Shown piece after piece: positions 1 through 6,231 of a stretch of 6,231 bases of DNA. The stretch lies in assembly GCA_945870545.1 (NCBI GenBank), contig CAMBTF010000106.1, positions 1 through 6,231 on the forward strand, given 5' to 3'. The notes under the pieces were generated by a model. It was not told where the DNA came from, searched no databases, and saw nothing but the letters and a program-made list of their open reading frames with translations. Position numbers and translations under genes: made by a program. Positions within the stretch are counted from its first letter, which is position 1; each line of letters starts with the position of its first letter. This DNA is from Akkermansia muciniphila (GTDB lineage Bacteria; Verrucomicrobiota; Verrucomicrobiia; Verrucomicrobiales; Akkermansiaceae).

Positions 1-2
1 CC

Positions 3-83
3 GAGGCCGTGAAGGAGCTGCAGGAACTCTTCGCAAAAATCAAGGCAGTCGGCCACTCCGCGCCTCGTCTGGAAAAGCCCTAG
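3..83 (+). CDS. C-terminal end of an unidentified protein (partial, 5' truncated)
   Basis: An open frame enters from the left edge and ends at TAG (81-83), giving 26 residues beginning EAVKELQELFAKIKAV. The first part is a charged amphipathic helix with Leu/Ile/Val spaced as in a helical C-terminus; it ends in a short Pro/Arg tail (APRLEKP). The other two plus frames lack this pattern: one has a stop within the first four codons, and the other reads a less protein-like string. The gene converges on the NagZ-type gene, with stop codons 38 bp apart. There is too little sequence to name a family. That it is a real gene end is an inference from helix character and orderly spacing to the next gene. 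Confidence 0.5.
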   Translation, partial: EAVKELQELFAKIKAVGHSAPRLEKP

Positions 84-121
84 CCTTGGCACGCGTGATG
101 CGAAGCGATGCCAGCGCCGAT

Positions 122-1189
122 TCAATAACGCGTCACCGCGCTGCGCTCATCTCCCGGCTCTGGCTCCGGAATGGTATCGCGGATCGCTTGGATCTTTGCG
201 CAGATCACATCCCAATTCCCGTGGGTAAGCGGGGTGGGAGGCGAAAGCTTTTTCCGAAAAGCTTCCACCCTCGCCCGCGCATCATCGCGGACACCTAACG
301 GCAACTCTGCGATGGCTTTCGCGGCCGTTTCCGCTGTCTCCGTCCGGTGGCAGATCATCGCCAGATCGTTGCCGGCGGCGATCGCTAGCTTTACGTCCTC
401 GCCGCGGCCGTAGCGGTTCATGATCGCGCCCATGTCGAGGTCGTCGGTCATCACGAGGTGTTTGTCGAACCCGAGCTGATCACGCAGCCAGCCAGTGACA
501 ATCCGTCTCGAAAGAGAGGCGGGAAATTCCGAGTCGATCTCCGGGAACATCACGTGGGCAAGCATCACCGCATCGAGTTCCGGCATCAGCGCGGTGTAGG
601 GGATCACGTCCTCGCGCATCATTTCTTCCTTGGTTGCGTGGGAGAAAGGCAGGTCTTCGTGGGGATCGCTCATCGCCCGCCCGCAGGCCGGGAAATGCTT
701 GCCGCAGCCGAGCATCCCGCGCTTACGCGTCCAGCGGTTCCACATCCCCGCGCGATCGATCACATCCTGCGGATCCCGCCCCCAGCAACGTTGCCGCAGC
801 GCGTTCTGCTTCCCGGGAAAATGATCGAGATCCAGCACCGGCGCAAAGTTCAGGTTCAGCCCTAGCATCCGTAGCAAATCCGCCGTCGCCTCCCCCGCCC
901 TGGCGATCTGTTCCGGCTCCGGTTTCGCCGCAAACGCCGCCGCAGAGGGGCATGCGGGTGCGATCCCCGCCGTACGCGTCACCCGCCCGCCCTCTTGGTC
1001 GATGCCGAGGATAGGGTCGTCGTAGGAAAGCTCGCGGAGATCGTCCGTCAGTTTCCGTACCTGCTCCGGTGTGGCGATGTTCCGCGTGAAAAGGATGAAC
1101 CCCGCTGGTCGCAGTTTCCTGAAAAGTACTGCTTCCTCAGAGGAAAGCTCCGTCCCTTTCACCCCCAGCAGCAGCAGCGATCCGTCCAT
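122..1189 (-). CDS. nagZ: Glycoside hydrolase family 3 beta-N-acetylhexosaminidase (NagZ-type)
   Basis: A 355-residue enzyme predicted to cleave terminal beta-linked GlcNAc from anhydro-muropeptides in peptidoglycan recycling. The usual single-domain NagZ is about 340 residues, so the length fits. Family marks appear in order: GIDQEGGRV (62-70), NLNFAPVLDLDH (112-123), the catalytic loop GKHFPACG (163-170), the Asp-Pro-His general acid/base dyad (D175, H177), and the nucleophile segment MTDDLDMGA with likely nucleophile D249. The loop reads FPACG where FPGHG is common. No signal peptide is visible, so it is probably cytoplasmic. The frame stays open upstream to 1387, but that extension is Arg-rich, overlaps the transketolase gene and has no family similarity. 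The start at 1189 gives the usual short NagZ N-terminus (MDGSLLLLGV). No Shine-Dalgarno is visible. It is the last gene of the minus block, 71 bp after the transketolase stop. The GH3 family is near certain; exact substrate is less so. Confidence 0.93.
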   Translation of the reverse strand: MDGSLLLLGVKGTELSSEEAVLFRKLRPAGFILFTRNIATPEQVRKLTDDLRELSYDDPILGIDQEGGRVTRTAGIAPACPSAAAFAAKPEPEQIARAGEATADLLRMLGLNLNFAPVLDLDHFPGKQNALRQRCWGRDPQDVIDRAGMWNRWTRKRGMLGCGKHFPACGRAMSDPHEDLPFSHATKEEMMREDVIPYTALMPELDAVMLAHVMFPEIDSEFPASLSRRIVTGWLRDQLGFDKHLVMTDDLDMGAIMNRYGRGEDVKLAIAAGNDLAMICHRTETAETAAKAIAELPLGVRDDARARVEAFRKKLSPPTPLTHGNWDVICAKIQAIRDTIPEPEPGDERSAVTRY

Positions 1190-1260
1190 GCACGTTGAAG
1201 GTGGATATGGTAGCGAGACATCGTAAGAAGTTACCCGTTCATCCGGCCATGCGGAGGAAA

Positions 1261-3237
1261 CTAGGAAACGGCGGCGACGACATCCGCAGAAGTCATGCCG
1301 AGTTCCTTCATCACCACATCGCCGGGCGCGCTGATGCCGAAGCGGTCGATGCCGAGTGCCTTGCCCTCGGTGCCGACGTATTTCCACCAGATGTCGGTGA
1401 CGCCCGCCTCGATGGAGACGCGCTTCGAGCAGGATTTAGGAAGGACGCTTTCCTTGTATTCCGCGGACTGGCGCTCGAAGCGCTCCACGCAGGGCATGGA
1501 GACAACGCGGACGCCGTCGCCGAGCTGTTTCGCGGCCTCGACGCAATGCTGGAGCTCGGAACCGGTGCCGATGAGGATGGTGGTGAGTGCACCGGATTCT
1601 TTAACAGCCACATAGCCGCCGCGCAGCACGCCGTCGCGGCGCTCCTGCACGGATAGATGATTCATCAGCGGGATCGCCTGGCGGGTAAGGATCAGTGAGG
1701 TCGGGCCGTCGGTGCGCATCATCGCGGCGATGAAGGCGCCGGCCGTCTCTTCCGCATCGCCCGGGCGGATCACATCAAGGCCGGGGATCACGCGCAGGCC
1801 GCTGACGGTTTCCACCGGCTGGTGGGTCGGGCCGTCCTCGCCGACTCCGACGGAATCGTGGGTGAAAATGAAGGTCGTCGGCAGCTTGGAAAGCGCGGCG
1901 AGGCGGATCGCGGGGCGGACGTAATCGGCGAAGACGCAGAAGGTCGCACCGCTGGCGCGGAAGAGACCGTCGTAGGCGATGCCGTTGCAGATCGCGCCCA
2001 TCGCATGCTCGCGGATGCCGAACCAGATATTGCGGCCGAGCGGGTTCTTGGCGGAGAAATCGCCCTCGCCGGAGAGATAGTTTTTCGTGGAGCCGAAGAG
2101 GTCGGCGCTGCCGGTGAGGAATTGCGGCATGGCCTTGGCCACGTCATTGATCACCTTGCTGCCCGCCGAGCGGGTAGCGTCCTTGTAGTCGGCCGGGAAC
2201 GCGGCGATCTTTTCGCTGAGATTGGAAGGCACGGAGGCGGCGACGCCATCGGTGAGTTCCTTGGCGAGATCCGGGTTCGCCTTCGCCCATGCGTCGTAGG
2301 TCGTCTGCCATGCGGTGAAGTTCGCGGCCTGCACGGCCTTGCGCTCCGCGAAGAAGGCTTTCGTTTCCTCGGATACGAAGAAATGCTCATCGGCAGGAAG
2401 GCCGAGTCCGGCGCGGGCCGCCTCGATGAATTTCGCGCCGCCTTCGCCGTGCGCTTTTGCGGTTCCGGCCACTTCCGGGATGCCTTTCCCGATGAGGGTC
2501 TTGGCGATGATCACCTTCGGCTTGCCGTTGTCGGATGCCTTCATGTTGGAGACGGTTTTCGCGATCAGCGCGAGGTCATGGCCGTCGATTTCCACTGCGT
2601 CCCAGCCCTGCGATTCGAAGTATTGCTTCGCGCACTCGCTCTGGGTGATGTCCGCCATCGCGTCGAGGGTGACATCGTTGCTGTCATAGATGAGGACGAG
2701 GTTGTCGAGGCCGTTGTGGCCGGCGAAGGCGATCGCCTCTTTTGCGACACCTTCCTGGAGGCAGCCGTCGCCATGGAGGGCGATGACGTGGTGGTCGAAA
2801 AGGGTATGCTCGGCGGTGTTGAATTTCGCGGCGGCGCGTTTCCCGGAAATGGCGAAGCCGACGGCGTTGGCGATGCCTTGTCCGAGCGGGCCGGTGGTAG
2901 CCTCGACACCGGGAGTTTCATGGAATTCCGGGTGGCCGGGGGTGTTGGAGTGAAGCTTCCGGAACGAGGCGACATCGTTCTTGGAAACGGCGTATCCCGA
3001 GAGGTGCAGCCAGCCGTAGAGGAACATCGAGCCGTGGCCGGCGGAGAGGATGAAGCGGTCGCGGTTGAGCCAGCGCGGGGCGTCGGGGTTGAACTGCATG
3101 CTCTCGCCGAAGAGGACGGCGCCGATTTCGGCGCAGCCGAGCGGGAGTCCGAGGTGGCCGGAGTTACAGGCATGGATGGCGTCCATGGCGAGGCCGCGGG
3201 CTTCGTTGGCGGCGTTGGCAAGTGCTTGGTTGTTCAT
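1261..3237 (-). CDS. tkt: Transketolase
   Basis: A 658-residue, full-length thiamine-diphosphate enzyme of the non-oxidative pentose phosphate pathway. It moves two-carbon units between sugar phosphates and links glycolysis to ribose 5-phosphate and erythrose 4-phosphate. Visible marks are SGHLGLPLG (26-34), GPLGQG (116-121), the ThDP/metal motif beginning GDGCLQEG (156-163) and continuing to the Asn of YDSND (184-188), KAHG (261-264), catalytic Glu410 in GIREHAMGA (407-415), and [11 protein letters not shown] (466-476). ThDP-binding, pyrimidine and C-terminal domains are all present. Two positions differ from the commonest form: SGHPG is SGHLG, and KAHGAPLG is KAHGEGGA. The ATG at 3237 gives the typical N-terminus ([16 protein letters not shown]). 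An upstream in-frame ATG at 3282 would add 15 residues with no family likeness. No Shine-Dalgarno is seen. The gene lies 85 bp after the isomerase and 71 bp before the NagZ-type gene, all on one strand. Confidence 0.97.
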   Translation of the reverse strand: MNNQALANAANEARGLAMDAIHACNSGHLGLPLGCAEIGAVLFGESMQFNPDAPRWLNRDRFILSAGHGSMFLYGWLHLSGYAVSKNDVASFRKLHSNTPGHPEFHETPGVEATTGPLGQGIANAVGFAISGKRAAAKFNTAEHTLFDHHVIALHGDGCLQEGVAKEAIAFAGHNGLDNLVLIYDSNDVTLDAMADITQSECAKQYFESQGWDAVEIDGHDLALIAKTVSNMKASDNGKPKVIIAKTLIGKGIPEVAGTAKAHGEGGAKFIEAARAGLGLPADEHFFVSEETKAFFAERKAVQAANFTAWQTTYDAWAKANPDLAKELTDGVAASVPSNLSEKIAAFPADYKDATRSAGSKVINDVAKAMPQFLTGSADLFGSTKNYLSGEGDFSAKNPLGRNIWFGIREHAMGAICNGIAYDGLFRASGATFCVFADYVRPAIRLAALSKLPTTFIFTHDSVGVGEDGPTHQPVETVSGLRVIPGLDVIRPGDAEETAGAFIAAMMRTDGPTSLILTRQAIPLMNHLSVQERRDGVLRGGYVAVKESGALTTILIGTGSELQHCVEAAKQLGDGVRVVSMPCVERFERQSAEYKESVLPKSCSKRVSIEAGVTDIWWKYVGTEGKALGIDRFGISAPGDVVMKELGMTSADVVAAVS

Positions 3238-3297
3238 AGTGGCGAGGATATGGATCGTTGTTTTTGAAAAAGCTGGGCGCACAGACTAGGAATCACA

Positions 3298-3309
3298 TGC
3301 CACATGGCA
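3298..3309. repeat. Short perfect inverted repeat upstream of transketolase
   Basis: The sequence is tgcca-ca-tggca, with 5-bp arms around a 2-bp centre. It lies about 60 bp upstream of the transketolase start, in the 85-bp gap after the isomerase gene. It has no T-tract, so it is not an intrinsic terminator. A dyad of this size could be a small operator, but arms this short also arise by chance. No matching copy was noticed in the 4091-4219 intergenic region. Confidence 0.25.
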
Positions 3310-3322
3310 AGCCCGCATCGGC

Positions 3323-4090
3323 TCATTTTCGCCCGAGGCTGACGAGATCCGCGTATCGGACGCCAAGCCCCCCGAAAAGATCCAGCGCGCTGCCCACCGT
3401 GACATCCACCTTTCCCCTGCCCGCTTCGCCGACGAGAAGAACGTCATCCATCGATGCCGCACCGCCCGCGTAGGTCACGGGAAGTTTCCCCCAGCCGCCC
3501 AGCATGGAAACAAGCTCCACGTCGATCCCGCCGCACAGCCCCTCGACATCGGCGGCATGGATCAGGAACTCATCGCAAAATGGCGCGAGCAAATCGAGCG
3601 TTCCGGCGGTCACGTCGAGCTCGGTCAATGTCTGCCAACGGTTCATCGCCACCGTCCAGCCGCGACCGGAGCGGCGGCAGGAAAGGTCGATCACCAATCG
3701 TTCGCTCCCGACCTCCGCGACGAGTTCATCGAGGATATGCGGGAGAAATTTCCCATCGGTATCGAACAGCGCGGAGGTGACAATGACATGGCTCGCACCC
3801 GCATTGATCCACGCGGCGGCGTTTCCGGGACGGATCCCGCCGCCGACCTGCATCCCGCCCGGCCACGCGGCGAGCGCCTCTTTCGCCGCGTGTTCGTTGC
3901 CTTTATCTAGCATGATGACATGCCCGCCGGTCAGCCCGTCGCGACGGAACGTTTCCGCGAACCATGCGGGCGGCTTTTCGGATACGAAATTCTCACGCGG
4001 CGCGGTGCCGTCGTCGCGCAGGCTGCCGCCGACAATTTGTTTCACCTTCCCCTCATGGAGGTCGATGCAAGGGCGGAAGCGGCAACTCAT
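3323..4090 (-). CDS. hisA: Eukaryotic-type phosphoribosylformimino-5-aminoimidazole carboxamide ribotide isomerase (HisA/His6-like)
   Basis: A 255-residue TIM-barrel enzyme predicted to perform the fourth step of histidine synthesis, the Amadori isomerisation of ProFAR to PRFAR. It resembles the eukaryotic branch (yeast HIS6, plant HISN3) rather than ordinary bacterial HisA. Marks are FRPCIDLHEGKVKQIVGG (5-22), GGHVIMLDKGN (55-65), AWPGGMQVGGGI (75-86), GASHVIVTSALF (98-109), RLVIDLSCRR (131-140), RWQTLTELDV (151-160), DEFLIHAADVEGLCGGID (173-190), TYAGGAAS (206-213) and GSALDLFGG (233-241). The likely catalytic acids are D10 and D135; the Gly-rich strand ends fit the two phosphate sites. The start at 4090 places FRPCIDLH at the normal N-terminal position. 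The in-frame extension to 4201 adds 37 residues with no family match. No Shine-Dalgarno is visible. It is the first gene of the minus block and divergent from the TPR gene. No other his gene is in the window. The family call is strong; the reaction is inferred from it. Confidence 0.93.
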   Translation of the reverse strand: MSCRFRPCIDLHEGKVKQIVGGSLRDDGTAPRENFVSEKPPAWFAETFRRDGLTGGHVIMLDKGNEHAAKEALAAWPGGMQVGGGIRPGNAAAWINAGASHVIVTSALFDTDGKFLPHILDELVAEVGSERLVIDLSCRRSGRGWTVAMNRWQTLTELDVTAGTLDLLAPFCDEFLIHAADVEGLCGGIDVELVSMLGGWGKLPVTYAGGAASMDDVLLVGEAGRGKVDVTVGSALDLFGGLGVRYADLVSLGRK

Positions 4091-4219
4091 AACGGGAAGA
4101 CCATCAGTGAAGAGTCGCGGTTGTTGCAAGCGGAAGGCGAGGTCACCTTCGAATAAAAAAAGCCGGGCCTGCGTTTCCCCCGCCCATCTTATTGCTTCCA
4201 AAGCCCCTTCCCCCGTTTC
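4091..4219. promoter_or_regulatory. Divergent intergenic region between the hisA-like and TPR genes
   Basis: These 129 bp separate two divergently read start codons, so promoters for both directions should lie here. I could not find a convincing -35/-10 pair for either gene. A minus-strand TTGCAA with a TGATGG box 17 bp on is weak. The region has an A7 run at 4155-4161 and a C-rich stretch leading to the TPR start. The regulatory role is inferred from gene layout, not from a recognised site. Confidence 0.4.
4155..4185 (-). terminator. Possible weak intrinsic terminator or leader hairpin (minus strand)
   Basis: Read on the minus strand, GGGC (4185-4182) can pair with GCCC (4168-4165) across a 13-nt loop, and after GGC a run of seven T follows (4161-4155). 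Order and T-tract resemble a Rho-independent terminator, but the stem is only four G-C pairs. It lies in the leader of the hisA-like gene, with no minus-strand gene upstream in the window. It could attenuate the leader or stop antisense transcripts from the TPR gene. It may equally be a chance A-tract beside GC-rich DNA. Confidence 0.2.
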
Positions 4220-4285
4220 ATGGTGGGCGCGGTGAAAAAAATTCCCGCCATCCTATGCCTGATGTTTTTCGCAAACGCCCACGCG
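4220..4285 (+). other. Signal peptide of the TPR-like protein
   Basis: Residues 1-22: a basic n-region (KK at 6-7), a hydrophobic h-region (IPAILCLMFF) and an A-x-A c-region (AHA) before ETF. This predicts Sec export and cleavage by signal peptidase I. If translation begins at the GTG at 4232, the peptide shortens to 18 residues and still fits. Confidence 0.8.
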
Positions 4286-6231
4286 GAGACGTTTTCTCCG
4301 CTTATCGATTCGGCGAGGAGTGCCATCCGTAGCGGCCTTTGGGATGTGGCGACTCTGCGACTGGAGGCGGCCGCCGCTGCGCCGGACCTACCTGCGGACC
4401 GGGTGCCGGAGCTTAGGATACTGCTTGTGGAAGCACTGATCAGGGATCGTCGGCCGGATGCGGCGCTGGCCATTCTTGAGGATTCAACCGTGCGCGCGCA
4501 CCCGGAAGCGGGGTTCTGGCTCGGCCAGGCATTGGCGGGAAAAGGCCGCTTCGCCGAGGCCGCCGACACGCTTGCCGATTTCGCCGCGAAACCCGAATCA
4601 CCCCACCGCAAGGAAGCCGCCTTCACGGCAGCGAACCTGCGCATGTCCCTTTCCCTTCCAGATGCCGCCCTTGAGGCGCTGTCGCTTATCGATTCGGTGG
4701 AATCGAAATTACGGCGGGTCGGACTGCTCATCGATCTGGATCGCAGCGAGGAAGCACGCGCACTTTTTCCGGAAGCATCCAGCATTCCCGAAAAGCTTTT
4801 GCGCTACGCAAACCTTCTGGAAGGCCGTTTGCTGTTGGCCGAGGGCAAAGCGACCGAAGCCGAGCCGCTTTTCTCATCTCTGGTTTCGAAACCCGAAGGG
4901 CAAAGCCTGGAACACCATAACCTGGCTGTGATCGGCAGGGCGGATTGCATGGCCGCTCTGGGGGATAAGGAGGGTGCCACGGAATTCCTGCTCACTTTCA
5001 TCCAAGCGCGGGCGGAGGCTTCGCTGCTTACCCCGATGTTTGACCGGATCATCGCCTGGTTGCCCGCGACCATAACCAGCGCCGATCACCCGACCTTGGC
5101 ACTTCTTTCTGGCTGGTCACCGAAGCATCTCCCGACCGGTAGCGGTTTCGTAAACACCGAGACCGACAGCGCCGCTTCCGCATGGCCGCAGCTGCAGCAA
5201 CCCCTCACGGATCTCGAAGCGTTCTCTTTGCACGCGCTCTCCATCGGCATGCGCAGGGTCGATATTCCGTCCGCCAAGGCGGAAGCGCCAACCCTCATGC
5301 GCAGGTTGGGAGTTCTCGCGCCCCAACACTTCCTCGTACCGGGCAGCATGCTCACTCTCGCCTCGTGGAGGCTGGAAGAGGGCAGCACGATGGCCGCTTT
5401 CGATATCCTAGATCACCTACGGCATAGCGCGAAGTCGACCCTCGTGAAAGGTGAGGCCGCTTTTCTGAAAGCTCAGAACGCCTTTGAAAGGGGCGATGCG
5501 ACCTTGGCTTCCGAGCTGTTTCGCGAGGCCGCCGAATCGCTTGTGGGGGAAAATAAGGCAGCCGCCGCTTTGAACTCCGCGCTATCTGCGTTGGCACAGG
5601 ATCCGGGGGCGTCGATCACCGTGCAGAATCTGGATCCCGCGGTGAGGGAGGAGCTTTCCGTCGATCTCGCCCTTGAGCGGGCCCTCGCTTCGGATACGCC
5701 GCGGGAAACGATTTCCGCACTCGATGTGTTTCTCAGGGAACATCCCCAACACGCCCGGGCCGACGAAGCAAGGTTGGCCATCGCGGAAGCCGCCATCAGC
5801 TCGGTGCCGCCGGATCTCACGCTCGCAAAGGCACAGATCGACACCCTGGGAACGTCCGAAAGCAAGCTGCCGGAAGCCTCCGCTACCCGCCTCATCCTCG
5901 TCCGCCTACAACTGCTCGATCTCTCCGGGGATCCGGCCGCCACCGTGGCTTTGGCCAACGAAATCATCGTCGCGTTTCCCGGCACCCACGCATCATCCGA
6001 AGCGTCCTTGATCTTAGGAAAAAACCTGTTCCGCTCCGGGAACTACAACGAGGCCCGCATCGCGCTCGAAAAACTCGCCGCAGCCGAGCCGGGCACCCAG
6101 CGATCCCAGGCGGCCTTGCTACTCGCCGCACGCTCCGCCGCCCTGGGTGCCACCGCCCAATCCCGCGAGGAGGCTCTCAAGCTTTACGACAAAACCATGG
6201 CGCACGATGGCGCGCTGAAATCGCTCGCGCT
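4220..6231 (+). CDS. Exported TPR-like helical-repeat protein (partial, 3' end beyond window)
   Basis: A frame opens at ATG 4220 and runs without a stop to the window edge: 670 residues and counting. The N-terminus is a typical Sec signal peptide: Lys-Lys at 6-7, a hydrophobic core at about 8-19, and a likely signal peptidase I site after AHA (20-22). Cys13 sits inside the core and is not a lipobox. The mature part is almost all Ala/Leu/Glu-rich helix pairs with TPR-like spacing, clearest at about 96-129, 195-227, 408-440 and 593-625 (core ASLILGKNLFRSGNYNEARI). A less repetitive stretch at about 283-355 interrupts the array. No catalytic motif is seen. TPR arrays bind proteins, so a periplasmic or outer-membrane scaffold is likely, but the partner is unknown. 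A GTG at 4232 would also give a normal signal peptide (MKKIPAIL) and has a G-rich stretch upstream; ATG 4220 has no Shine-Dalgarno. The gene is divergent from the hisA-like gene. Confidence 0.85.
   Translation, partial: MVGAVKKIPAILCLMFFANAHAETFSPLIDSARSAIRSGLWDVATLRLEAAAAAPDLPADRVPELRILLVEALIRDRRPDAALAILEDSTVRAHPEAGFWLGQALAGKGRFAEAADTLADFAAKPESPHRKEAAFTAANLRMSLSLPDAALEALSLIDSVESKLRRVGLLIDLDRSEEARALFPEASSIPEKLLRYANLLEGRLLLAEGKATEAEPLFSSLVSKPEGQSLEHHNLAVIGRADCMAALGDKEGATEFLLTFIQARAEASLLTPMFDRIIAWLPATITSADHPTLALLSGWSPKHLPTGSGFVNTETDSAASAWPQLQQPLTDLEAFSLHALSIGMRRVDIPSAKAEAPTLMRRLGVLAPQHFLVPGSMLTLASWRLEEGSTMAAFDILDHLRHSAKSTLVKGEAAFLKAQNAFERGDATLASELFREAAESLVGENKAAAALNSALSALAQDPGASITVQNLDPAVREELSVDLALERALASDTPRETISALDVFLREHPQHARADEARLAIAEAAISSVPPDLTLAKAQIDTLGTSESKLPEASATRLILVRLQLLDLSGDPAATVALANEIIVAFPGTHASSEASLILGKNLFRSGNYNEARIALEKLAAAEPGTQRSQAALLLAARSAALGATAQSREEALKLYDKTMAHDGALKSLA
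4299..4313 (+). repeat. 15-bp direct repeat, copy 1
   Basis: The sequence cgcttatcgattcgg occurs here and again at 4683-4697. The copies are 384 bp (128 codons) apart, so both are read in the same frame of the TPR gene and encode Leu-Ile-Asp-Ser. It may be a trace of internal duplication. Confidence 0.6.
4683..4697 (+). repeat. 15-bp direct repeat, copy 2
   Basis: Exact second copy of the 15-mer at 4299-4313, encoding Leu-Ile-Asp-Ser at about residues 156-159 of the TPR-like protein. The flanking codons differ: Ala follows the first copy and Val the second, and Pro and Ser precede them. Confidence 0.6.

Noticed and set aside
84..121. Possible bidirectional terminator between the converging genes
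   Set aside because: Only a 4-bp stem (ggca/tgcc) with a mismatch next to it and no T-tract could be drawn in or around this 38-bp gap.
1190..1260. Possible hairpin between transketolase and nagZ
   Set aside because: Only a 4-bp stem (TCCG/CGGA) was found just after the transketolase stop, with no T-tract, which is too weak to call.
1190..1387. N-terminal extension of the NagZ-type frame up to 1387
   Set aside because: It overlaps the 3' end of the transketolase gene, is Arg-rich and unlike the family. The ATG at 1189 gives a normal NagZ N-terminus.
1822..3267. A 481-codon plus-strand open frame opposite the transketolase gene
   Set aside because: It lies almost entirely antisense to a certain transketolase. 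The translation is a Gly/Val/Glu/Arg-rich low-complexity string with no motif, as expected when a GC-rich coding frame is read on its complement.
3238..3282. Earlier transketolase start at 3282
   Set aside because: The extra 15 residues match nothing expected at a transketolase N-terminus; the ATG at 3237 gives the usual start.
4091..4201. Earlier hisA start at 4201
   Set aside because: The 37 extra residues have no family likeness and fill nearly all of the divergent promoter region; MSCRFRPCIDLH is the normal beginning.
3504..4235. A 243-codon plus-strand open frame opposite the hisA-like gene
   Set aside because: It is antisense to a clear enzyme gene, Ser/Pro/Arg-rich, and overlaps the start of the TPR gene in another frame. 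It is a composition artefact.
4189..4785. A 198-codon minus-strand open frame opposite the TPR gene
   Set aside because: It is Ser/Ala/Arg-rich with no motif. The plus frame here has a signal peptide and a sustained helical-repeat pattern for over 2 kb.
5473..5985. A 170-codon minus-strand open frame opposite the TPR gene
   Set aside because: It is a Ser/Ala/Arg-rich shadow of the plus-strand coding frame.

Overview
This is a GC-rich bacterial window dominated by housekeeping metabolism. Protein style suggests Verrucomicrobiota or a relative: a eukaryotic-type HisA isomerase, a transketolase with an SGHLGLPLG substrate loop, a secreted Ala/Leu-rich TPR protein, and starts without Shine-Dalgarno sequences. 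This placement is an inference from recalled family features; no search was run.

Layout. Positions 3-83 (+) hold the last 26 codons of an unidentified protein. It converges on a block of three minus-strand genes. In transcription order these are a eukaryotic-type phosphoribosylformimino-AICAR ribotide isomerase (4090 to 3323), a transketolase (3237 to 1261) and a family 3 beta-N-acetylhexosaminidase of the NagZ type (1189 to 122). Their gaps are 85 and 71 bp, so one transcript is possible but not proven. A 129-bp intergenic region (4091-4219) separates the isomerase from a divergent plus-strand gene. That gene encodes a large exported TPR-like helical-repeat protein that begins at 4220 and is still open at the window's right end.

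How the genes relate. Transketolase supplies ribose 5-phosphate, the precursor of PRPP. Histidine synthesis consumes PRPP, and the isomerase is its fourth step, so these two genes have a plausible metabolic link. NagZ belongs to peptidoglycan recycling and has no obvious link to either. The TPR protein probably works in the periplasm or at the outer membrane as a scaffold; its partner genes would lie beyond the right edge.

There is no sign of a mobile element, CRISPR array, tRNA or rRNA, and no stretch over 300 bp lacks a gene. I found no convincing undescribed system. The most notable item is the eukaryotic-type HisA in a bacterial setting.
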